DNA of 64,000 nucleotides, taken from positions 140,685,369 to 140,749,368 of the forward strand of contig OY755039.1 in the NCBI GenBank assembly GCA_963576565.1. Direction: 5' to 3'. The notes beneath the pieces were generated by a model that saw only the letters and a list, made by a program, of their open reading frames with translations, made no database searches and was not told the origin of the DNA. Source of the stretch: Aspidapion aeneum (lineage: Eukaryota; Arthropoda; Insecta; Coleoptera; Brentidae). Shown here piece after piece: positions 54,822 to 64,000 of the stretch (positions within the stretch are counted from its first letter, which is position 1; each line of letters starts with the position of its first letter). Both the position numbers and the translations under genes were made by a program.

Positions 54822-56920
54822 GTAACGTTTTACTTATTGGCTCTGTCCGCTATTGCAGACAATTTTCCAGCTCAATTCGATGGACACCAAGATAATTTGA
54901 TTTTAAGTCAATTGGTACCCGGGACAATCACAACTCATTCACTCTCACATTCATACTACATGAAGACCCAACGGGCTTGCCCGCCAAGCACCCCCACTGT
55001 AGGCAATTTTCTTTTCTTCAGGAGGATTTAATTTGGGCCGATACTCTTTGTGGAGCACAGGGATTTTCATCGTGCTAGCGCCATCTGCGCTCTTAATTCG
55101 GGACCATCTGCCTAACGTGACTTCCGAACCACGGCCTTGTATTGATCATCAACTTTGCCTACATCGCACAGTGGGGCAGAAGCACAAAAAGATGCGATAA
55201 AGTCCCACAGTGCAATGGATGTATTCTTTTGTAGTCAGGAATGTTTAAAATGAATTACTTAGTGATCCAAAATAAAAAAAAAAGTGACCTCGAGCTGTTA
55301 GTCGAGGCTTCAAAATATTTCCTAAAATACTATGTACGACGGCAATATTTACAAAATATTATATTATGTTGTCGAGCCTTCAGAAACGGAAAGGCCGAGT
55401 TTGCCCCCTCCCCAAAATTGAAAACACCTAACCCCCCCCCCCCAAAAAAAAAACTTCACAGATCCAACATAAGATTTTGCACACTTTTCTTCTGACTGAC
55501 TTTTGCCATTTTTAAAACGACTTAACAGAAGCTTTCAATGATGTATATAAGAGGGAGCCTGCAACCCCCCCCCCCCCCCCCCGAAGCTAAGATTTTTCCA
55601 AATATTTTCCACATATTTCATGAATACAAATATAAAACAGCATAAAATACGGATTCATGGGGTTCGGTTCCCCCCAAAACTGTGTCGGGCCCATCCCGAG
55701 ACATTTTTCTATATACGCCACTGGAAGCTTTTTTTGTTTATAAATAAACATGTTTATATATTACACTAACCAAAACAAAAAATAATTTAACTATATTAAT
55801 AAATCAAATAATAAGTAAAAAAAAAGATCGGTCTGAAAGTGTAAAATTCACGTATAAACCTCGTTATAAAAGAGTATTTTTATCCTTTAACGAATGGTAG
55901 CTTTCGCTACGCTCATGCTAAAAACTTTTTACCTTGAAATAAAAAGTGTCACTTTTATCCTTGGTATATATTATAAGAATAGGGCCCTCCTTAATCCTTA
56001 TTTTAGCGATAAAACTGTCACTTTTTATACTTAAAATTTAAAATAAAAGGCTCTATCAGACATTGTTTTTAATACAGTAGCTGAAAACCACATAATTATA
56101 CTTATAATTTAATTTTAGGGCAAAAAAATCCAAAAGTTTAAAAAATATCTCATAAAATTCGTAATTAGTGGCTTGTTAGCTATTGGCCAATTATATACCT
56201 CGCTACGCTCAGGCTACAAACTTTTTGCCTCGGGATAAGGTGTGACTTTTATTCCTTAATATAAATAAGATGAGTATAATAATAATATGTGTAGATGTAT
56301 ATGTATTTAGCACTTTGTATTTTAAATATCTATACTACAATTAAAACACATATTTCGCTAAGTTTGGAGAAAAATGTTAATATTTAAAAATTAATTCCGG
56401 CCTTATTAGCAAAAACTAGCAGCTAAATGTGGCATTATTTTAAAAAGGAAGGTTCAATCAAAAATGACATGTTAAAACTGGCCCGCGACAGCGGGCGACA
56501 AGTTACTTTGTGTCCACGTATATTTTTAAAATTAAAGAAAATAATAAATTTTTGAAAGATTTTACAAAAATGGCAGTTTGAATAAAAACAACAAAAAATT
56601 TTGCATTTTTGTTATACAAGAATAATGTACTCACCATAGTGATTATCTGATATAATTAAAATTATTTTAACCAAACTTGATCAACATTAAAAATTGTGGC
56701 AAAATTGATTCATTTGTGTTCTTAAAACAACTACGCAACGTCAGTTTTCAAAACACGCTAAGTTTGACAAGGTGTTTTATTCATTTGTTTGACGTTTGAC
56801 TATCCGAAGCTAACTTGCTATGGTAAAGCGATTATTAATAAATAGTTTTCAGTAAAAATATCTCCTATATTACATAAATGAGTTCTGCACTAAATCGCAT
56901 GTTTTCTTGATTTTGCCCCT
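54822..56920. other. DENND5 intron 8, proximal part
   Basis: No exon recognised. Holds C-rich runs (about 55433-55442 and 55564-55582, the latter ~18 C), an AGCGCCATCTGCGCT patch, and two similar TACGCTCA(T/G)GCTA...CTTTTTNCCT segments (about 55910 and 56205). Likely old repeats. Confidence 0.4.
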
Positions 56921-56929
56921 CTGTGCATC

Positions 56930-57830
56930 GTTGATGTACAAAATCCGCCAAAGACAAGACAGGCGTTTTCTAGGAATTAGTATTCAGTCCATGATACCAA
57001 AGTTGCTTTGCCTTTTTGTCAACACTTTACTTGGCACTGCAAGAGTATTCTCAGCGATCAGCAGCATGGGTTTACTCACGGAGATCAACAGTGACCAACT
57101 TGCTTACTTACCAAAAGGACCTGTTGGCTGCCTTTGAGAGGTCTATGCAGGTGGACAGTAAGTCACATGCACATTGTTGCCAAACTCACAGCGATGTGAC
57201 TTGGTGTGACTCTCGGAAAGTTTTGTTTGTCACAGCTTTTGGACAGGGCGAACCCAACAGGTTAGGATGAACTATATCTCCAATAATATTTTTTGTGGCC
57301 TCTGGTGTTCCACAGGGGTCGCACTTTGGTTCAGTTTTTTTTAACTTGTTTATTTTGGATGTTAGAGATGTGGTTGTTCATTCTGATCATTTGGTGTTCG
57401 CGGATGATTTTAAATTGTATAAAGTAATTAAGTCGCACCCAGCTACATAGTAGTTGCTTCAGAGTGATTTTGAGTTTGGAGCTTAGTGGTAAAAAAGTGT
57501 ATTTCCATTTCTTTTGGTCGTGTACTACTGTAAAAGATTTGGGGGTTATTTTTGATACCAAGTTAACATTCGTCTCTCATTTTGAGAATGTTAGAAATAG
57601 AGCTATGCGTAACCTTGGTTTCATCACGCGTAATAGTGCACACTTATCACGTTTAGGGCTACCTTACTGCTTTCTTGTGCGCTCTGTATTGGCATATGCA
57701 TCTATAGTGTGTTATTATGTTATTATAAATGTCATATTCATAGTTTGGAGTCTGCCCAAGAAACATTATTCCCTAAAAAAAATTGACATTCAGAGCAAAT
57801 AATATTAACAATTATTTTTTTATAAACTAT
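56930..57830 (+). pseudogene. Jockey/CR1-like RT fragment, copy 1
   Basis: Frameshifted. Recognisable: ISIQSMIPKL (about 56965), then RSTVTNLLTYQKDLLAAFE (about 57080), VPQGS-type block (about 57310), NLFILD, LVFADDFKLYK (catalytic Asp pair, about 57390), VKDLGVIFDTKLTFVSHFE, RNLGFITRNSAHLSRLGL and VRSVLAYASIV. The latter part is repeated at 58522-59015. Confidence 0.82.
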
Positions 57831-59763
57831 AGCATTGTGGCTGAAGCAATAACATTGAAAGCTTGGAGGCTAGAAGGACATATATTGATGTCTTAACCCT
57901 CTTAATTTTAAATGGTTTATTTTACTGTCCTTCAATTCTTTAATATCATTCAACACCATCCAGCGAAGGGCCAATTCACCAATGTTATCAATAAGCTAAC
58001 TATGGATTTTTCTTCCCGGTTACTCGGACATTAAGATTTTATAGTACACATTGTCTTGACCCTTTTTCCTGAAGTCTTCATTCTTTTACAATAACACTGA
58101 AATCATTTAATAATTAAGTCTAGATCTAGCGTTACTGTTAATTTTAAAAATTTTGCACATCTACTATTTTGCCAATTTTTAAATATTATAATTGTTTTTG
58201 TTGTGTTGTTTAGAACGTCTTGGTTCTCCTACTATAGTATTTTTCTGTAGTTTTTGTAAAATGGTTCTGCTGTCGAAATAATGTCGATTATGCTCATAAT
58301 ATCTTGTTTTGACAAATGACGTTTTTGATAATGTCGATTTGTAACAATTCTTGAAATTGTACTGTGTTATACCATTTTTCTTGGAGATCTTGTACGTTTT
58401 TTTTGTCCTTTATAACGGTGGATAGGGATTCCCTTGTAATAATGTTGCAAAAATTTTTTAGGAACTTTCTTCCAGAAGTTGCACCCTCCCAGGCAAACCT
58501 CAAAATCGTAGAACGCTCTCAGTGCACAACTATATCTCCAATAATATTTTTGTGCACTCTGGTGTTCCACAGGGGTCGGACATTGGTCCAGTTTTTTTTA
58601 ACTTGTTTATTTTGGATCTTGGAGATGTGGTTGTTCATTCTGATCATTTGGTTTTCGCGGATGATTTTAAATTGTATAAAGTAATTGGGTCGCACCTAGC
58701 TACACAGTAGTTGCTTTGGGGGTTAGTGTATTTCCATTTCTTTTGGTCGTGTACTACTGTAAAAGATTTGGGGGTTAGTTTTGATACCAAGTTAACATTC
58801 GTCACTCATTTTGAGAATGTTAGAAATAGAGCTATGCGTAACCTTGGTTTCATCACGCGTAATAGTGCACACTTATCACGTTTAGTGCTACCTTACTGCT
58901 TTCTTGTGCGCTCTGTATTGGCATATGCATCTATAGTGTGGGCCCCATATTATAAATGTCATATTCATAGTTTGGAGTCTGCCCAAAAAACATTTTTCCC
59001 TAAAAAAAATTGACATTCAGAGCAAATATAAATATTAACAATAATTTTTTTATAAACTATAGCATTGTGGCTGAAGCAATAGCATTGAAAGCTTGGAGGC
59101 TTGAAGGACCTATATTGATGTGTTAACCCTCTTAATTTTAAATGGTTTATTTTACTGTCCTTCAATTCTTTAATATCATTCAACACCATCCAGCGAAGGG
59201 CCAATTCACCAATGTTATCAATAAGCTAACTATGGATTTTTTTCCCCGGTTACTCGCACATTAAGATTTTATAGTACACATTGTCTTGACCCTTTTTCCT
59301 GAAGTCTTCATTCTTTTACAACAACACTGAAATCATTTAATAATTAAGTCTAGATCTAGCGTTACTGTTAATTTCAAAAATTTTGCACATCTACTGTTTT
59401 GCCCCAATTTTTAAATATTATAATTGTTTTTGTTGTTTTGTTTAGAGACCATCTTGGTTCTCCTACTATAGTATTTTTGTGTAGTCTTTGTAAAATGGTT
59501 CTGCCGTCGAAATAATGTCGATTATGCTCATAATATCTTGTTTTGACAAATGACGTTTTTGATAATGTCGATTTGTAACAATTCTTGAAATTGTACTGTG
59601 TTATACCATTTTTCTTGGAGATCTTGTACGTTTTTTTTGTCCTTTATAACGGTGGATAGGGATTCCCTTGAAATAATGTTGCAAAAACTTTTTAGGAACT
59701 TTCTTCCAGAAGTTGCACCCTCCCAGGCAAACCTCAAAATCGTAGAACGCTCTCAGTGCACGA
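57268..59763 (+). repeat. Tandem duplication, two ~1.25-kb units
   Basis: Units 57268-58527 and 58528-59763 share order and near-identity, both starting TATATCTCCAATAATATTTT and ending AGAACGCTCTCAGTGCAC. Each unit contains RT fragments (+) and a - strand open segment (58503-58294; 59737-59528) with identical peptides, whose origin I do not recognise. Confidence 0.85.
58522..59015 (+). pseudogene. Jockey/CR1-like RT fragment, copy 2
   Basis: Frame 58522-58710: HSGVPQGSDIGPVFFNLFIL and LVFADDFKLYKVIGSH, ending in a stop. Frame 58711-59013: VKDLGVSFDTKLTFVTHFE, RNLGFITRN, FLVRSVLAYASIVWAPYYK. Better preserved than copy 1 in the catalytic block. Confidence 0.85.
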
Positions 59764-60600
59764 CACCTTAGATAACGAACGTCCTCCCTCACCGCCAGGT
59801 AGCGCCAGGTCAGTATACTTTAATCTTTGATTATGCAGGGTGCAGTGGCGTGTAGTCCTAATCAAAGCTCCCCACTCAACCCCCCCTTAAAAGTCCTCTC
59901 TGACAGTATTTTCATAATTATTTGCAAACTTTTAACTTGGCGGAAACCAACTAAGTAACAGTTATTAAGGTTGACAAAAAGTCCTGTCTAACGATGTGTA
60001 TCACGCTCCCCTTACGTCAGTGGCGCACCTTTTATAAGCAATTAAATAAATGTCCTCTTTTATAACTTATTTTTAGTGCTGAATTTTTTTTTTCAACAAT
60101 ATACATCACTCCACCCTCAAAGTAGCGCTGTATCTTGTATATGGGTTGTTCTTAAAATATGGTAACATTTGACTTAATAGTTTTTAAAGAAAACAAAAAT
60201 TGATTTACCACTTTTTAAGTGATTACAATATGTTGCTATATGTGATATGTGACCGAGATAACAAATCTTAAGTTTTTGAGTTATTTTTGTTTTCGTGTTC
60301 ACACGAGTGACAACAGTATCACACCAGTGACTTTTATAAATATACTTAAAACAAAAATATCAAAATAATTGTCAAAAAACTGTCATTCGAATTTCTGGAT
60401 TTTAGATTTTCGAACACTATTTTACCTAACAATTTTATGAAAATCGGTTTAGCGGTTCAGGAGCTATCGTGTTAGGGACAGACATACACACACACACAGA
60501 CAGACATCACGACGATATTGCTAGGATAGGTCAAAATACACCCAAATAACACATTTTCGGCGTTTTATTTCTAAAAACTATTGATTTTTACAAGCTCTTA
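59764..60600. other. Non-coding, repeat-tail motif
   Basis: No ORF. At 60430-60515 a TTATGAAAATCGGTTTAGCG motif is followed by an ACAGACATACACACACACAC run, the same type of motif as at 19860-19930; such tails are common in insect repeats. Confidence 0.45.
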
Positions 60601-60663
60601 TTTAACTTCACCTGTATGTATGTAATCAAATCTTGCAACTCATTTTTGAAGAACTTCCAAACA

Positions 60664-61500
60664 TCCGATTGACTTCAAATTTCGCATAGCGTCTTAGTTC
60701 CGATGACAATACAATAATATGGTTTCATCGTGTACCTACCTCCCCCCTAACGTGGGGAGTGGAGAGGGGGTAAAACTTTAGTTTGTCCGATTTCCACCAA
60801 AATTGGTATCTGGGGGTTTTTGAGGATGAGAATTACGAATTTTGATCAGATTACAAAAATTCAATATGGCGGATTCAAAATGGACGACTTAATGTCAAGT
60901 TTTTCTGATTACTTTCAACTGACTTCCGCGTATTCGATTGACTTCAAATTTCGCATACCATTATAGTTCCGATGACAATCCAATAATGTGGTATCACTGA
61001 CTGCCTACCTCACCCCTAACGTGAAGGGCGGAGAGGGGGTAAAATTTTAGTTTGTTGGATTTCCACCAAAATTGGTATCTGGGGGTTTTTGAGGATGGGG
61101 ATTACGAATTTTTGATCAGATTACAAAAATTCAATATGGCGGATTCAAAATGGACGATTTAATGTCAAGTTTTTCTGATTACTTTTAACTGACTCCACGT
61201 GTCCGATTGACTTCAAATTTCGCATATCGTTATAGTTCCGATGACAATCCACTAATGTGGTATCACTGGCTGCCTACTTCCCCCCTAACGTGGAGAGCGA
61301 AGAGGACGTAAAATTTTAGTTTGTCGGATTTCCACCAAAATTGGTATCTGAGGGTTTTTGAGGATGAGGATTACGAATTTTTGATCAGATTACAAAAATT
61401 CAATATGACGATTTAATGACGAGTTTTTCTGATTACTTTCAACTGACTTCCACGTAAGTATCTGATTGATTTCAAAATTCACATGCTCTCCCGCTAAAAC
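60664..61500. repeat. 269-bp tandem array, about 3.3 units
   Basis: Unit anchors CGATTGACTTCAAATTTCGC at 60666, 60935 and 61204 (exact 269-bp spacing) and a degenerate one at 61463. Units share TTTCCACCAAAATTGGTATC and CAAAAATTCAATATGGCGGA. Confidence 0.88.
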
Positions 61501-61671
61501 AGGGGAGGGGGGCGTAGAAGAGGTAAGGCTTTAGTTTGTTCGATCTCGACCAAAATTAATTAATTCTAGCGTATAATGATCATAATAATAACGAACAGTT
61601 TTAGGGATTGACAGGAAAGACTCCCTGCAATATTGATGCGCTAGCTTAAATGCATAGACAAATCTAAAAAT

Positions 61672-62153
61672 TAAAAAATAAATTTAGAAAAAAAAACTTT
61701 TTGAAAACAAGCTTTTATAACATGGACTAAAAAGCATAAAATAATTTTTTGAGTTTTCTGATATCATAATAATAAAAGCGATGGGCGTATTTAATATTAG
61801 GTAAATGCCTTTCCATGCGCATTTGGTGGATCGTCCACAACCGATGATGGGCCGACTCTTCTTTTTCAATGTGACAACATAAATCGACACACTGCCGGTC
61901 GCGGATGATCTGCCTAATATGAAGCAGGCGTAATAATGTCCATCCATATCAGAAAAATGTAAGGGTAGTTTGAGTAGGGTTGGGTTGGGTTAAATTGTCT
62001 ACCCTTACATTTCTCTGCTATAATTTAATGAATTTGGATTTTCACTAAACTTCGAATTAACAAGGCTAAAACAAAAAATTATTTTATGCTTTTTAGTCCA
62101 TGTTATAAAAGCTTGTTTTTAAAAAGTTTTTTTTCTAAATTTATTTTAATTAA
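61672..62153. mobile_element. MITE with ~75-bp TIRs
   Basis: AAATAAATTTAGAAAAAAAA ... AAGCTTTTATAACATGGAC at left is inverted at 62080-62150 (GTCCATGTTATAAAAGCTTG...). TTAA-like flanks. The small ORFs within are not convincing. Confidence 0.7.
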
Positions 62154-62840
62154 GCTACCCATTCACACACAGTCTGCCTGCAGTCCCAGCCCCTATCTTG
62201 TGTACACAACTGACAGTTTAGAAATGCAGGACTGTACAGGGTGGGGCATTTTCGTTGGTTTTATAGGGTACAGGCTAAACGGTAAGAGATACAAAAAAAC
62301 TGACATACGTGTCCCGTCCTCTTTTTTAGTGTCTTTTTTAATGGCGCAATCAAATCTACGCTAACTATATTGGTTTAGCAGATATAGGGTGATTCTCAAA
62401 AATTGGCGATTTTTATTATCTCTTATTACTCGGTTATTTATGGAGATAGAAAAAAACTTCAAATACAAAAGTTTTATGATTTTCTACATAGAATCCAGTG
62501 GCGTAACCAGAAAAATTAAAAATGTTTTAGTTTTCAAGATATTATCAAAAGTAACATTTTGTTAAATGGAACACCCAGTATGTAAGTATCTCAAAAAATT
62601 GATTTTTTTCTTGTGATTACAATGATATATAACACTTAATACTTTTCTTTGTCCTAAATAGGTAAAATACGGAAAAATATATTTTTTTTGTAGTTGGCTA
62701 TGGATGGGATAAACTTTTGTTTTGCTTTTTTAACTTGTCACAAAGTCAAACGTCAATTAAGTATTGTTTTTGCTTTGTTGTTATTACTTTTGTCTAAGAT
62801 GAATCTTTATCAAAACCTAAGATCAAAACAATGAAAAGTT
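62154..62840. other. 5' flank of the transposase
   Basis: AT-rich; a CCAGTGGCGTAACCAG motif at about 62500 and a GACAGTTTAGAAATGCAGG patch. No gene. Probably includes the upstream part of the transposon that encodes 62844-63903; its terminal repeat was not identified. Confidence 0.35.
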
Positions 62841-62843
62841 AAA

Positions 62844-62893
62844 CATGTTTGAGTGCTATATTGAATCTAATAAAAATAGAGATGCAGCACTTA

Positions 62894-62924
<31 letters not shown>

Positions 62925-63903
62925 CTATATACCGTTATCCGGAACGACGTCAGCCAGACAAAAGGATGTTTCAAAGAATGTATTACAATTTAAGTGAGTA
63001 TGGATCATTTGGAAAAGCAAGAAATAAAATTTACAATAAAGAAAATAGAGAAACGGATGAAATAAATACGTTGGCTTGTGTTGCTGCTGATCCGACGGTA
63101 CCTAGTCGTAATATTGAGAATGATATTGGTATATACGTAAACGTAGAGTTTTAAGAATATTGAAAAAGCATAAGTATAAACCTTATAAAATAAGAAAGCT
63201 TCATAATTTACATCCTGAAGATGAACAACGGCGTTTTGAATTTTGCAATTGGTATTTGCAACAGATTAATCAGAATCCCAATTTTTTTCAAAATATAATA
63301 TGGACCGACGAAGCTTATATATCTAGCGAAGGAATGTTTAATCGACATAATAATCGATATTGGTCAAACATAAATCCTCATCAGACGGTGGCCAGGGTAC
63401 AACAAGGACGCTTTGGATTCCATGCATTGATAGCGCTGTATCGAAATAGAGTGTTTAACTACAGGCTTTTTAATGAAAACATGAATGCAGAAGGATACAG
63501 ACATATTTTGGAAGAATATGTAATAATAGAGTTGGATAACATGCCATTAGGTGAAATAAATAACATTTATTTTCAACAAGACGGTGCTCCAGCACATAAT
63601 AGCCATATGATAATGAACTTGCTAACTGCCAATTTTGATGAAAATTGGATTGGTACATATGGGCCAAACCGATGGCCCCCGCGTTCTCCCGACCTGACCA
63701 CCCTCGACTTTTATTTTTGGGGATTTATCAAAAATGAAATTTATAAAACACGAAGTAACAATATAGAGGAACTTAGGGTAAATTTTATTATTTGCATTGA
63801 GAGAGTATCAAATATTGGCATCTATAACGCCACTCGTTCGGTTACAAGTCGAGTAGAAAAATGGCTTGAGCAGAATGGGAGAGAATTTGAGCACCTTTTG
63901 TAA
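62844..63903 (+). pseudogene. Mariner-related transposase, nearly intact (D,D41D spacing)
   Basis: Starts at ATG 62844 (MFECYIESNKNRDAALTLY), runs into a (TA)n microsatellite (about 62896-62925), resumes with RYPERRQPDKRMFQRMY and TVPSRNIENDIGI in the frame to 63154. A 1-nt frameshift near 63135 then leads to RKRRVLRILKKHKYKPY and an open frame to the stop at 63901. Catalytic motifs: IIWTDEAYIS (first Asp), IYFQQDGAPAH (second Asp), RWPPRSPDLTTLDFYFWGFI (third Asp in TTLD, 41 residues after the second). This matches a widespread insect IS630/Tc1/mariner group with D,D41D spacing. Only the microsatellite and one frameshift break it. The downstream TIR may lie past the window end. Confidence 0.85.
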
Positions 63904-64000
63904 CTAATTTTTATAATAACTATTCAGTTCTTATTACAAATTTATGTTGTTGTTGTTATAGTTTAGTAATATCTTAATATTCTCGTTAAGTAGGTTCTGA

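Noticed and set aside
54717..55031. 104-aa ORF overlapping DENND5 exon 8
   Set aside because: Up to 54821 it is exon 8; beyond that it reads through the GTAACG donor into the intron.
63470..63667. 65-aa - strand ORF
   Set aside because: Shadow of the mariner-related transposase.

Overview
This is a eukaryotic, AT-rich, extremely transposon-dense window, almost certainly from an insect nuclear genome. Three host genes can be rebuilt exon by exon with consistent phases. (1) An MBF2-family secreted protein gene on + (1186-5551, 3 exons, 149 aa). (2) A ZAD plus nine-C2H2-finger transcription factor gene on - (39389-12821, 12 exons, 631 aa). (3) The 5' part of a DENN-domain Rab-GEF gene of the DENND5/RAB6IP1 type on + (40317 to beyond the window, 8 exons and 414 aa visible). 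ZAD zinc fingers and MBF2 proteins are arthropod/insect families. The density of hAT, P-like, mariner, Jockey and RTE relics fits a TE-rich insect such as a beetle, but the order cannot be proved from the sequence.

Layout. 0-5.6 kb: MBF2 gene whose second intron carries a 3.4-kb hAT element with a second hAT and a composite retrotransposon nested in it. 5.7-12.8 kb: intergenic mosaic with a 1.26-kb foldback element, MITEs and a tandemly duplicated nest of 8-bp-TSD elements. 12.8-39.4 kb: the ZAD zinc-finger gene, about 1.9 kb of coding sequence spread over 26.6 kb because its introns are filled with mobile DNA (mariner interrupted by a solo LTR, RTE-like retrotransposon, hAT relics, several TIR elements with internal tandem repeats). 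39.4-40.3 kb: a 927-bp head-to-head gap, probably a shared promoter. 40.3-54.8 kb: DENND5 exons 1-8; introns 3, 4, 6 and 7 hold an antisense Jockey element, two P-element-like elements, a large foldback element and MITEs. 54.8-64 kb: no recognised host exon; duplicated Jockey/CR1-like RT fragments, a 269-bp tandem array and a nearly intact mariner-related transposase.

Most remarkable: several elements begin only about 5-16 nt downstream of 5' splice sites; two giant palindromic foldback elements are present; two P-like elements have perfect 8-bp target duplications and THAP/P-type transposase remnants; DENND5 intron 5 appears to be a GC-AG intron. No new multi-gene 'system' is evident; the unusual content is mobile DNA architecture. 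No tRNA, rRNA, CRISPR or bacterial operon was recognised.
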